The notes below the pieces were generated by a model. That model was not told where the DNA came from. It searched no databases and saw only the letters and a program-made list of their open reading frames with translations. Shown one piece after another: positions 14,861 to 22,982 of a DNA stretch of 42,808 bases. Numbering within the stretch: position 1 is the first letter of the stretch; the number at the start of each line of letters is the position of its first letter. Position numbers and translations under genes: made by a program. Source of the DNA: Saccharospirillum impatiens DSM 12546 (lineage in GTDB: Bacteria; Pseudomonadota; Gammaproteobacteria; Pseudomonadales; Natronospirillaceae); contig NZ_AUIH01000035.1 of the NCBI RefSeq assembly GCF_000423605.1, positions 1-42,808 on the forward strand, read 5' to 3'.

Positions 14861-15891
14861 TGACGGCAGTCTTACGGGTGAGGCGAACGGTGTCACCGAT
14901 GTGGCGGATCGGGGCTTTGGTCCCGGTTCTGCTGGTGGCATTTGGCCTGGCCCTAACCCGCTATTCCCAGTTCGATCTCCGCTTTCAGGATGTTGTCTCA
15001 CTGGTATTGGCATTTGACTCCGCCAATTTGAACCATCAGGTGCTGTTGTCGCTGCGTCTGCCACGTGCCCTGGCTGCAACCTTTGTCGGTGCGGCGCTGG
15101 CTGTCGCTGGACTGATCATGCAGGGCATGACCCGAAACCCCCTGGCATCGCCGTCGGTGTTTGGTGTCAGCGCTGGAGCGGCGCTGGCGTTCGCCATATC
15201 CGCCACAGAGTTGATCGCCTGGGTAGCTGTCCTGCCTCTGTTGCTGGTGAACTTTTGCGGCGCGAGCCTGGCTGGCCTGCTGGTCTTCTTTCTCGGTGGT
15301 TTGCACCGCACCCCCATCCACCCCGTTCGAGTGGTGTTGGCCGGGGTCGCTTTGAATTTCCTGTTTCTCTCCATGACCCGGGGCGCGGTTATTCTGGCCG
15401 ATGAAAATGCCTATGGTGTTTTTCACTGGCTGACCGGCAGTCTGGGCAACGTCACCTTCGCGGATGTCCGCCTCGTCGCACCCTGGACTGCACTGGGTCT
15501 CGCGGGTGCACTGTGGCTCGGCCAGCCGCTGAATTTGTTGCGTTTGGGCGAGGAACGCATGCAGAACCTGGGCGGCGGATTGCGTCAGGTGCGTTGGCTG
15601 GGCAGCCTGGTGGTGGTACTGCTGGTCGCTGCGGCGGTCAGTGTCGCTGGCCCTATCGGTTTTGTCGGTCTTATGGTTCCGCACGTCGCCCGCGCCCTGA
15701 TCGGCACCGATTATCGATTGCTGGTACCCGCCTGTGCCTTGCTCGGTGCGATTCTGTTACTGGTGTCCGATACTCTGGCCCGTGGTCTGCGTTTTCCAAA
15801 CGACAGTCCTGTGGGCATTTTAACCACCTTGCTCGGCGCTGGCTTTTTCCTGTTCCTCGCGCGACGGAGAATTCTGGAGGCCGGGACATGA
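14860..15891 (+). CDS. pvuC: Fe-siderophore ABC transporter permease, FecCD family (PvuC-like)
   Basis: 343 residues with nine to ten hydrophobic helices and FecCD/BtuC motifs: LRLPRALAATFVGAALAVAG, MQGMTRNPLASPSVFGVSAG, GPIGFVGLMVPHVAR (the coupling-helix region for the ATPase) and SDTLAR near the C-terminus. Starts with ATG at 14860 overlapping the binding-protein stop and ends overlapping the next permease (ATGA at 15888), so the four transport genes are one operon. One half of a heterodimeric inner-membrane channel for ferri-siderophore. Confidence 0.85.
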   Translation: MTAVLRVRRTVSPMWRIGALVPVLLVAFGLALTRYSQFDLRFQDVVSLVLAFDSANLNHQVLLSLRLPRALAATFVGAALAVAGLIMQGMTRNPLASPSVFGVSAGAALAFAISATELIAWVAVLPLLLVNFCGASLAGLLVFFLGGLHRTPIHPVRVVLAGVALNFLFLSMTRGAVILADENAYGVFHWLTGSLGNVTFADVRLVAPWTALGLAGALWLGQPLNLLRLGEERMQNLGGGLRQVRWLGSLVVVLLVAAAVSVAGPIGFVGLMVPHVARALIGTDYRLLVPACALLGAILLLVSDTLARGLRFPNDSPVGILTTLLGAGFFLFLARRRILEAGT

Positions 15892-16865
15892 CTCGTTGGT
15901 TGCCGATGTCCGTTACGTTGATGGTGGTTCTCGTCCTGTTCTCGGCCTGGCATTTGGGGTTTGGGGCGGTGAAAATCTCGCCACCGGACCTGTGGCGGAC
16001 ACTGATGCATCAGCAGCCGGAATACGAATTCATTCTTTATGGCTATCGTATGCCTCGACTGGTCATTGCCGCGCTGGTCGGTGCGGCACTGGCGTTGTCT
16101 GGTTTACTGGTGCAGGGGGTAGTGCGCAATCCGCTCGCATCGCCCGACATTCTGGGCGTGACCGGTGGCGCCAGCCTGGCGGTGGTCGGCTTCTCCATTG
16201 CGTGGACCGGCGCGCCGGTCGCCTGGGTCCCGATTGTTGCCCTTGCGGGTGGATTTGCCAGCCTCGGATGCCTGCTTTGGCTGGCGCGGCCGGTGCTGAA
16301 TCAGCCGGCTTCTCTGGCCTTGGTTGGCGTGGCTCTGTCGGCTCTGTTTGCGGCGGCCATCGATTTCCTGCTGACCTTGTATCCCCTGGAAATTAATTCA
16401 TCCCTGATCTGGCTAACCGGATCCGTCTGGGGACGCAACTGGTCGCATCTGCCCCTGATCGTCCCCTGGCTCATAATTCTGATTCCCGTCGCCGCCTTGC
16501 TCGCTTACCGGTTGGACTTACTGAATTTGGGCGACGCCACCGCCACCAGTCTGGGCACGCGCGTCAGCGGGCTGCGTCTGCTGGCCCTGCTGACGGCCGT
16601 GGCGCTGGCCAGTGCGTCGGTCTCAGTGTGTGGCGCCATCAGTTTTGTGGGCCTGGTGGCGCCACACATGGCCCGCTTTCTGGTCGGACACCGGCATCTG
16701 CCGTTGATTCCGGTCTGTCTGCTGCTGGGCGCCATTCTGATGGTCAGCGCCGATCTGTTCGCCCGCGTTCTGATGCCACCCATCGAGTTGCCAGCCGGCA
16801 TTGTAACGGCCTTTATTGGTGCGCCCTATTTCGTATTTCTGATCACCCGCTACAAACATTGGTGA
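15888..16865 (+). CDS. pvuD: Fe-siderophore ABC transporter permease, FecCD family (PvuD-like)
   Basis: 325 residues, the second FecCD permease. Motifs include YRMPRLVIAALVGAALALSG, VQGVVRNPLASPDILGVTGG, LTGSVWGRNW, GAISFVGLVAPHMAR and ADLFAR. It pairs with the preceding permease to form the transmembrane channel. The start is ATG at 15888, overlapping the upstream stop; a much longer in-frame reading from 15513 lies within the other permease gene and is not credible. Five bases separate it from the ATPase gene start. Confidence 0.85.
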   Translation: MTRWLPMSVTLMVVLVLFSAWHLGFGAVKISPPDLWRTLMHQQPEYEFILYGYRMPRLVIAALVGAALALSGLLVQGVVRNPLASPDILGVTGGASLAVVGFSIAWTGAPVAWVPIVALAGGFASLGCLLWLARPVLNQPASLALVGVALSALFAAAIDFLLTLYPLEINSSLIWLTGSVWGRNWSHLPLIVPWLIILIPVAALLAYRLDLLNLGDATATSLGTRVSGLRLLALLTAVALASASVSVCGAISFVGLVAPHMARFLVGHRHLPLIPVCLLLGAILMVSADLFARVLMPPIELPAGIVTAFIGAPYFVFLITRYKHW

Positions 16866-16870
16866 CCGCT

Positions 16871-17743
16871 ATGACCCTGACTCCCGCTTTCCATATTCAA
16901 GATCTGACCGTCGGCTATGACCAGCACGTCATTATCGACCGTTTGACGCTCAGCCTCGGCAAAGGTCGGTTGACGGCGCTCGTCGGCCCGAATGGCTGTG
17001 GCAAGTCCACCCTGCTGAAAAGCCTGGCTCACCTTTTGAAACCGCAAAATGGACTGGTCGAACTGGAGGACGGTGCCACCCTGGCCGAATTGAACACCAA
17101 GGCCATCGCGCGTCGCATCGCCCTGTTGCCGCAGACGCCGCTGGTACCGGAAGGCATTCGGGTGTTCGATTTGGTCGCCTACGGCCGAGCGCCTCATCTT
17201 AACGCCTTCGGGCAACTCAAGGACCGCGATCGTGAGCGGGTCCGCCAGGCGATGGCCCGGGTTGATGTAACCGAACTGGCAGCCCGGCCAGTGACCCAGC
17301 TTTCCGGTGGTCAGCGCCAGCGAGTGTGGATGGCGATGATCCTGGCGCAGGACACCGACATCGTGCTGCTCGACGAACCCACCACCTATCTGGATATGGC
17401 GCACCAATACGACCTGTTAGAACTGGTGCGACAACTCATCGACGACGGACGCACCGTGATCACCGTGCTGCACGATCTGAACCAGGCTTGCCGCTTCGCG
17501 GATGAACTGGTGGTCATGAAAGCCGGCCGGATAATGGCCCAGGGGAACCCCGAGGTGGTGATGTCCGAATCCTTGCTGGCCGAGGTGTTCGGCCTGGACG
17601 CACGCATTGTACCGGACCCGGAAAGCGGAACGCCCTTGTGCGTGCCGCGCGTAAAACCGTCTGTGTCGACTCACACGAACCCGGATGAGCGGGACACACC
17701 GAAGCGCAGATTAAAAGCCGATCTGGCGGCCATCGCTGTCTGA
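16871..17743 (+). CDS. pvuE: Fe-siderophore ABC transporter ATP-binding protein (FepC/PvuE-like)
   Basis: 290 residues. Walker A is GPNGCGKST (about 39-47), followed by the Q-loop in LLPQTPLVPEG, signature LSGGQRQRVWMA, Walker B DIVLLDEPTTYLDM with its catalytic Glu, and the H-loop His in VLHDLNQACRF. All residues needed for ATP hydrolysis are present. The family is the cytoplasmic ATPase of iron-siderophore importers such as FepC and FecE. The ATG at 16871 is chosen because the sequence before it overlaps the permease gene. Last gene of the pvuBCDE-like operon, convergent with pvsE 22 bp away. Confidence 0.88.
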   Translation: MTLTPAFHIQDLTVGYDQHVIIDRLTLSLGKGRLTALVGPNGCGKSTLLKSLAHLLKPQNGLVELEDGATLAELNTKAIARRIALLPQTPLVPEGIRVFDLVAYGRAPHLNAFGQLKDRDRERVRQAMARVDVTELAARPVTQLSGGQRQRVWMAMILAQDTDIVLLDEPTTYLDMAHQYDLLELVRQLIDDGRTVITVLHDLNQACRFADELVVMKAGRIMAQGNPEVVMSESLLAEVFGLDARIVPDPESGTPLCVPRVKPSVSTHTNPDERDTPKRRLKADLAAIAV

Positions 17744-17765
17744 TGACGGACGATCACCCAACGCA

Positions 17766-18977
17766 TTAAATCGACCCGCCGTGAATGAAATGCAGGTCCG
17801 GGCGGGGGTGGCAGAGGAAATCCGCATGCGAAATGTTGTAGCCATAGGCGCCGGCCAATGGCAGGACTAACAGGTCGCCGCGTCGGGGTTCGGTCATGCG
17901 CACGCCCCGTGCCATGACATCCTTGGGGGTGCACAACTGACCGACGACAGTGACCCGGCGTTCGCTCCCGCCGCGCCCCGGGTCTGCGGGTAAATGCACC
18001 ACAGGATGATCGTGCTCCTGGGCAGCTGGCAGTCGGAAGTGGTGGGTGCCGCCGCGACAGACGGCGAATTCTTCGCCGTGGTTGTGCTTCAGGTCGATGA
18101 TTTGCATCAGGTAATAGCCACAGTAGGCGGTGATGAAACGCCCCGGTTCAAAACGGACCCGGGGCGGGTTGGACAACCAGGCCAAGCGCTGATGCAGGTG
18201 CTGGCACAGGGCTGGCCAGTTGAACTGATCCGGACCGAGGTAGTTCACCCCCATGCCGCCGCCCACATTGAGTTGAGTGATCGTTGCCGGGTGTTCGGCC
18301 AGCGCCTGCCAAATAGGCCATTTATCGAGCAAGCCGTCGAGCAATGGCTGGTGGCGGTGAAGGTCGGTCTGGTGCGACATGGCGTGGACATGGAAACCGC
18401 CGAGTTCGAGGTGTTCGCTGCCCTCCACCCGCTTGACGGCCTCTGCCAGCTGTCTTTCTTCAATGCCGAACGGCGTGGGTTGCCCTGCCATAGACAATCG
18501 GCTCGACAGCGTCTGCGGCAGTACCGGGTTCACCCGAAGCAAAACACGTTGGGTTATCCCGGCTTCAGCCGCTAGCGTGTTCAGTCGACGAATTTCATCC
18601 AGGCTTTCCAGATGCACCCGCTCGACGCCAGCTGTAATCGCCAGTCGCAGTTCGCTGTCCAGCTTGCCCGGACCAGACAGAACACAGGCGTTAGTCAGAT
18701 CGCTCCCGATTACCTTCTGAACCTCGCCACCGGATGACAAGTCGAAACCGTCGACCCAGGGCGCCAGCGTATTCAGGATTGACGCCTCGCTGTTGGCCTT
18801 GATGGCATAGAAGAGTTCAACGCCCTCGGGCAGATGAGAGCGCAACCAGCGGACACGCTGCACAAGAGCATCCAGGTCATAGACGAAAGCAGAGACAGGG
18901 TCGTCCGCATTATCGGCCAGTCGGCGACAGAAGGACTGGATGACGGTGGGTACCCGGTTTGGGTCGTGATGGATCAT
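17766..18977 (-). CDS. pvsE: PLP-dependent decarboxylase, vibrioferrin biosynthesis PvsE-like
   Basis: 403 residues in the alanine-racemase-fold (type III) decarboxylase family with LysA. VELFYAIKAN contains the PLP lysine at about 60. Other features are LSSGGEVQKV, GGFHVHAMSHQ, LNVGGGMGVNYLG (phosphate-binding glycines), VRFEPGRFI, a QLCTPKDVMA segment in the position of the catalytic Cys loop, and AGAYGYNISHADF. The enzyme most likely decarboxylates a citryl-serine intermediate (as AcsE does in achromobactin) to give the ethanolamine part. The ATG at 18977 has GAGGAG a few bases upstream, overlapping the end of pvsD; an earlier in-frame ATG at 19040 lies inside pvsD. It is cotranscribed with pvsD. 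Confidence 0.8.
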   Translation of the reverse strand: MIHHDPNRVPTVIQSFCRRLADNADDPVSAFVYDLDALVQRVRWLRSHLPEGVELFYAIKANSEASILNTLAPWVDGFDLSSGGEVQKVIGSDLTNACVLSGPGKLDSELRLAITAGVERVHLESLDEIRRLNTLAAEAGITQRVLLRVNPVLPQTLSSRLSMAGQPTPFGIEERQLAEAVKRVEGSEHLELGGFHVHAMSHQTDLHRHQPLLDGLLDKWPIWQALAEHPATITQLNVGGGMGVNYLGPDQFNWPALCQHLHQRLAWLSNPPRVRFEPGRFITAYCGYYLMQIIDLKHNHGEEFAVCRGGTHHFRLPAAQEHDHPVVHLPADPGRGGSERRVTVVGQLCTPKDVMARGVRMTEPRRGDLLVLPLAGAYGYNISHADFLCHPRPDLHFIHGGSI

Positions 18978-18987
18978 TGGGCTCTCC

Positions 18988-20745
18988 TCATACTGCCGGG
19001 TCCAGCTGTTCCGCCAAGGCGTGCCGGGCGTCCTCGGCATGGGCCCGGTGGATCGGGTTCGCCGTCATCACATAGTCGGCCATTCGATCGGCGTGTTTGC
19101 GAAAGCGCACTAACAGGTTGGCCTTGCTGGGTAAGTAGGCGGATTTCAGCAACGCCCGTATACGCTTTTGGCCGGCCGGCAGGCGGACACTCATTTCGTC
19201 CAGGTAGTCTGCCACGGCTCGCCAGAGGCTGCGCTCGAGCAATTCATCGCCGTCGCTGATGTAGAATACGGCCTGGGCCAGGGTGTTCAGTAGCAGGCAA
19301 TAACAGACCCGATTCCAACCCTGATCGGCATCGTAATGAACACGGCGCACGGCGTGCGTCGACAAATCGGCGAGTTCCGATGCCGGCCAGAGTTCTGCCA
19401 GCAACTTGGTGCCTTCCAGGTCGCGATAATAGTAGTGCACCGGCAAATGATGTTTTAGACCGATCACACTGTTTTGCAGGTGGGGCTCAAGCACAACGCC
19501 GTGTTCGAAATACATGCGCAGCACTGGCTCGATCATGATGTCGAGTAAGGCGTTGAACCATAACAGGGCGGCATTGAAGTAGCCGGTTTTCAATACCCTG
19601 CTGGCCGCTTTGATCTCCTCTCGAATAAGGGGCGGGCCATCCGGTTGCGGCGCGAACAGAGCCCCTGCCATTACCGGGCGATGGCCTAAATGCTCATCAC
19701 GGAAAGGATTGTCGCGGGCAATGAACGAGAACCCCTCAACCCATTCGCAGGCAACATCGTCCGCCGGTTTCAGGCTTTGATAGGCCGGTTCGTACAGCAT
19801 TGTAAAACCCAGGCTTTGCAGCGATTGCGCCAACGGTCGCACCACTGTGCTGAGCGTAACTGCCGTATCCAGTTCATAGATGGCGTTTTTGCGCACGCAG
19901 TTGGTTAGCCGAACGTTAAGCGACCCCTTGACGATGTAGTCCAGTTCTGGGCTATAGCAACTGCGCAACGAGGAGGTGGCATAAAGCGACCGTCCAGCCT
20001 GGCCGTGATCCTGCAGCAGTCCTCGCCGCAACCAACGCCGTACCTCGGGTTGTGCCGTCAGATAGCGCGCCTGCCAGGGGTGTACCGGTAACAGGGCACG
20101 CCCCTCGTTTACTTCGAGATCGGGCATCCATTGGTCGCGTATGAAGGTCTGCAAGTCAATGTCGCCACGCGCGCCGTAAACCTCTATTGGTACCGAAAAA
20201 CATCGCCACTGGAAGCGGGCGCGGTGCTCGGGGGAATAGTCGAGCAGTTCCTGTTCGCTCATGCCCTGACGCGACTTGGGCGTGGGGTGATAGCGGTGTC
20301 CCACCGTCATGGACTGTTCGCCAACAATGAACGCGTCGATCACTCCATCCGGCAGCCTCCGGGGGCGATCCTTAAGGCTAAGAATCTGATTCTGGACGAC
20401 ACGGCTGCAGCGAATTTGCTCCAGCAGCTCGGCGCAGTCTTGCTCGCATTCCAAGTGACACAGTTCGGTCAGCAACAACACTGCCAGCCGATCGAGATCG
20501 AGTTCCGGGCCGTTTGGAGTGAGGGAGGGAAGACGAAGGTAGTGATAATTGGCGGTGACAGACACCGAATGAACCAAAAAGTACAACGAGCATCCCTGAG
20601 TCGTCAGCGACAAAGTCGCCACAAACCCGTGCATGAGTGTAGGGGTGAACGATAGCCACTGGTTCGGCAAAGCCACTTCCCTGAGATAGCAATTGAGCAA
20701 GGCTTCAATGGACAGAATGTCCGCCTGAGTGTGATGTCTCACCAT
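18988..20745 (-). CDS. pvsD: IucA/IucC family NIS siderophore synthetase, PvsD/AcsD-like
   Basis: 585 residues. NIS synthetase motifs are clear: VGHRYHPTPKSRQGMS (about 148-163), ALLPVHPWQARYL, SLNVRLTNCVRKN, VVLEPHLQNSVIGL and YYRDLEGTKLL. These form the ATP- and citrate-binding cleft known from the AcsD structure. AcsD/PvsD-type enzymes activate citrate as the adenylate and join it to L-serine or ethanolamine, and the downstream pvsE decarboxylase gene supports that pathway. First gene of a pvsDE operon, its start 41 bp from a strong Fur box. Substrate assignment is by family and synteny. Confidence 0.8.
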   Translation of the reverse strand: MVRHHTQADILSIEALLNCYLREVALPNQWLSFTPTLMHGFVATLSLTTQGCSLYFLVHSVSVTANYHYLRLPSLTPNGPELDLDRLAVLLLTELCHLECEQDCAELLEQIRCSRVVQNQILSLKDRPRRLPDGVIDAFIVGEQSMTVGHRYHPTPKSRQGMSEQELLDYSPEHRARFQWRCFSVPIEVYGARGDIDLQTFIRDQWMPDLEVNEGRALLPVHPWQARYLTAQPEVRRWLRRGLLQDHGQAGRSLYATSSLRSCYSPELDYIVKGSLNVRLTNCVRKNAIYELDTAVTLSTVVRPLAQSLQSLGFTMLYEPAYQSLKPADDVACEWVEGFSFIARDNPFRDEHLGHRPVMAGALFAPQPDGPPLIREEIKAASRVLKTGYFNAALLWFNALLDIMIEPVLRMYFEHGVVLEPHLQNSVIGLKHHLPVHYYYRDLEGTKLLAELWPASELADLSTHAVRRVHYDADQGWNRVCYCLLLNTLAQAVFYISDGDELLERSLWRAVADYLDEMSVRLPAGQKRIRALLKSAYLPSKANLLVRFRKHADRMADYVMTANPIHRAHAEDARHALAEQLDPAV

Positions 20746-20785
20746 CGGAAAGGTCCCCTTGTCCGAAAAGAGCGGTCACCGTAAT

Positions 20786-20804
20786 GTAAATGATAACTAT
20801 TATC
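20786..20804 (-). promoter_or_regulatory. Putative Fur box upstream of pvsD
   Basis: GTAAATGATAACTATTATC matches 15 of 19 consensus positions, the best of the three Fur-like sites in the window. It lies about 41-59 bp upstream of the pvsD start, overlapping the expected promoter. Iron-replete Fur would repress pvsDE. Confidence 0.7.
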
Positions 20805-21202
20805 AATTGTTTGGCTTGAATCATGGGGTGAATTGTTTGAACCGTGAAGCGCATCACGCAGGAAAGGCATTGAAGCCAAGCCGGTGGAAGATTGATAGGG
20901 CAATCAACGGAGCGTCAACAGCCCTGAGACGCCACCATGGGTCTGTTGGCGACAGAAAGATGAAATGAGTAAGAGCTACTGAAAACTACTGGATATTCCA
21001 AAAGGATATTCCAACTTATTCCAAAGTTGGTGAGTAATGCCAGGTAACCTAAAAAGAGGTACTGACCAGAGGCGGACTGCACTGCCGGGAGCAGGGAAGG
21101 GCAGTGTAGGACGGCGAAGCCGCTTGGAGGGGGGTCGCCATGGAGGGCGATTATCCATCGAACCATGGGTAAAGAGCGGCTCGATTCTATTATAGCCACG
21201 CA
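20805..21202. other. Gene-free stretch between pvsD and tRNA-Phe
   Basis: No credible gene on either strand. It contains a phased short repeat, with TATTCCAA at 20994-21001, 21007-21014 and 21017-21024 (the first two units as GGATATTCCAA, 13 bp apart). CCAGAGGCGGA at 21066-21076 repeats 11 bp of the tRNA-Phe 3' part. Otherwise I see nothing definite. Confidence 0.45.
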
Positions 21203-21228
21203 CAAAAAAGCCCGGCGTAAGCCAGGCT
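21203..21228 (-). terminator. Intrinsic terminator of tRNA-Phe
   Basis: On the minus strand AGCCTGGC-TTAC-GCCGGGCT forms an 8-bp stem (one G-T pair) directly followed by TTTTTT. It lies 18 bases downstream of the tRNA 3' end. Confidence 0.8.
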
Positions 21229-21245
21229 CTTCTGCTAAATCTTGA

Positions 21246-21321
21246 TGGTGCCCAGAGGCGGAATCGAACCACCGACACGGGGATTTTCAGTCCCCTGCTC
21301 TACCGACTGAGCTATCTGGGC
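21246..21321 (-). tRNA. tRNA-Phe (GAA)
   Basis: A 76-nt cloverleaf on the minus strand. The acceptor stem GCCCAGA pairs with TCTGGGC, followed by discriminator A and encoded CCA. The D arm is TAGCTCAGTCGGTAGAGCA. The anticodon loop is CTGAAAA with anticodon GAA, inside a GGGGA/TCCCC stem. The T arm contains GGTTCGATTCC. It is followed by an intrinsic terminator, and yggX-mutY lie on its 5' side, a conserved gammaproteobacterial arrangement. Confidence 0.97.
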
Positions 21322-21479
21322 ATGTTCGTGGTGCTCGGCGTGCCGTGCGTCTCGAACGAGGCGTATTAAACGAATTTTCCGTTTTGGCGTCAACCTTTTT
21401 TGGTTTAAATCTTTGATTTTTTTAAAGATTCCCGGGTTTTGGCTAAATTATGAACAGCCCGGTGTGCACTGGCTGCGGC

Positions 21480-21746
21480 TCACTCTGGCACGTAACCTTC
21501 TGCCTGGTCATAGTCTTGCCCGCTGAGGAATCGGTCCATCTGCTCCATCAGGTATTTGCGCGCAGCCGGGTCTGTCATGGTGAGGTGTTTTTCGTTGATC
21601 AGGCGCGTTTGGTGGGCTTGCCACTCTTCCCAGGCTTGTTTGGAGACGTTGTCGAAGATGTCCTGGCCTTTGGGGCCGGGATAAGGAGGCTTGTCGAGGC
21701 CTTCCAGTTCCCGGTCATATTTGCGGCAATGTACCGTGCGAGTCAT
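21480..21746 (-). CDS. yggX: Probable Fe(2+)-trafficking / oxidative damage protection protein YggX
   Basis: 88 residues, full length for the family. It shows [18 protein letters not shown] with the conserved Cys at 7, [20 protein letters not shown], and [11 protein letters not shown]. YggX is a small cytoplasmic protein linked to iron traffic and protection of Fe-S clusters from oxidative damage. It lies downstream of mutY in the same direction, as in E. coli and Pseudomonas, separated here by a folded repeat element. Confidence 0.95.
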   Translation of the reverse strand: MTRTVHCRKYDRELEGLDKPPYPGPKGQDIFDNVSKQAWEEWQAHQTRLINEKHLTMTDPAARKYLMEQMDRFLSGQDYDQAEGYVPE

Positions 21747-21798
21747 GAATCTGTCCTTCGTTTGGGGTTCGTCTGGTGGTGTTGGCCCGCGTCGGTTA

Positions 21799-21891
21799 CC
21801 GGTGATACCTCTGAAGGGTCGGCGTAAACCCGTCCATGGGGCCTAGGCCGCAACATCCATGTTGCGGACTCCCCCTTAGAGGCATCACCGG
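21799..21891. repeat. Folded intergenic repeat, copy 1 (conserved core, variable pairing arms)
   Basis: A 93-bp element in the mutY-yggX gap. The arms CCGGTGATACCTCTGAAGGG (21799-21818) and CCCTTAGAGGCATCACCGG (21873-21891) pair with one bulge and one wobble. The core between them, from GTCGGCGTAAACCCGTCC to GGACTCC, contains the 8-bp hairpin CCGCAACA-TCCA-TGTTGCGG (21848-21867). The core recurs at 26257-26351 with about seven differences, while the arms there have a different sequence that still pairs. Confidence 0.8.
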
Positions 21892-21929
21892 CATCCGCCG
21901 CTCGTATCGTGCTAATTCTGAAACCTAAA

Positions 21930-22982
21930 TTAGAACAACTGACTTAGCAACGCCTTCACCGGGGCACTGAGGCCAACCTGACTGGCAATACCGGGATGGT
22001 ACCAGAGGCCTGCATCACTCGCAGCCTCGCGCACGGTATTTGGCACGCGGGGCAGTGTTACGAACAGCGGGTGAATGTTCAGGTGGTAATGGCTGAACGT
22101 GTGGCGAAAGGGTGTCCAGTCTTCCGGTTCTGACTCCAGGCCGGTGAGCGCCAGGTGTTGCTCGGCCTGATCCCGGCTCTCGAACTGGGGAAAGCTGTGT
22201 AAGCCGCCCCAGATGCCACTTTGGGGTCGTTTTTCCAGGTAGATGTCACCGTTTGGCGCTCTCAGGATCAACAGCCAGGTGTCCCGGGTGGGTTTGTCTT
22301 TCTTTGGCTTTTTTGCGGGCAGTTCGGCCGTGCGGCCCTGCTGGTAGGCTTTGCATTCCGGTTGCAGCGGGCAGGTAGCGCATGTCGGTTTGCTGCGGGT
22401 GCAGACCATAGCGCCCAGGTCCATCATTACCTGGTTGAAGTCGGTGACGCGTTCTTTGGGGGTTAGGTGTTCGGCCCACTCCCATAGCTGCTTCAGGTTG
22501 GCGGTGGTGGCGGGCCAGCCTTCCAGTGCGAAGAACCGGCTTAGCACCCGCTTGACGTTGCCATCGAGTATGGGGGCATAGGTGCCCCGGCTCAGGCTCA
22601 GGATGGCACCTGCGGTGGAGCGGCCAATGCCGGGCAAGTCGCTGACGCCTTCGACGGTTTCCGGGAAGACACCGTTGTGCTGCTCTACCAGCTGTTGTGC
22701 CGCCTTGTGCAGGTTGCGGGCGCGGGCGTAGTAGCCCAGGCCGGTCCAGTGATGCAGGACTTCGTCTTGCGGGGCATCGGCCAGGGCTTCTACGGTCGCA
22801 AAGCGTTCCATGAAGCGTTCAAAGTACGGGATGACGGTTGCCACCTGCGTTTGCTGCAACATGATCTCGGAAATCCAGACCCGGTAGGGCGTTTTGGCCT
22901 GTTGCCACGGCAATGTTTTGCGACCGTGGTGGTCATACCAGTCAAGAACCTGGTGTTGAAACCAGCTCGCGTCGCAATGCAT
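21930..22982 (-). CDS. mutY: A/G-specific adenine DNA glycosylase MutY
   Basis: 350 residues. MutY removes adenine mispaired with 8-oxoguanine. Seen: KTLPWQ near the N-terminus, [12 protein letters not shown] with the catalytic Glu, the helix-hairpin-helix [13 protein letters not shown], the catalytic Asp in [12 protein letters not shown], and the [4Fe-4S] ligands C-x6-C-x2-C-x5-C in [19 protein letters not shown]-terminal NUDIX-like 8-oxoG recognition domain follows ([28 protein letters not shown]). The start overlaps the end of the AsmA-like gene by 41 bp; [20 protein letters not shown] aligns with family N-termini, so the start is reasonable. Confidence 0.95.
   Translation of the reverse strand: MHCDASWFQHQVLDWYDHHGRKTLPWQQAKTPYRVWISEIMLQQTQVATVIPYFERFMERFATVEALADAPQDEVLHHWTGLGYYARARNLHKAAQQLVEQHNGVFPETVEGVSDLPGIGRSTAGAILSLSRGTYAPILDGNVKRVLSRFFALEGWPATTANLKQLWEWAEHLTPKERVTDFNQVMMDLGAMVCTRSKPTCATCPLQPECKAYQQGRTAELPAKKPKKDKPTRDTWLLILRAPNGDIYLEKRPQSGIWGGLHSFPQFESRDQAEQHLALTGLESEPEDWTPFRHTFSHYHLNIHPLFVTLPRVPNTVREAASDAGLWYHPGIASQVGLSAPVKALLSQLF

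Noticed and set aside
15513-16865. A longer permease reading frame starting at 15513
   Set aside because: Its first 125 codons lie out of frame within the upstream permease gene. The ATGA overlap at 15888 gives a normal FecCD protein.
10739-20745. Assignment of the siderophore as achromobactin or staphyloferrin B
   Set aside because: Those pathways use three NIS synthetases, and staphyloferrin B also needs SbnA/B/G-type precursor genes. Here there are two NIS synthetases plus an ATP-grasp ligase, which is the vibrioferrin set.
20991-21024. CRISPR-like repeat array
   Set aside because: Units are 8-11 bp with 2-5 bp gaps. There are no 25-40 bp repeats with unique spacers anywhere in the window, and no cas genes.
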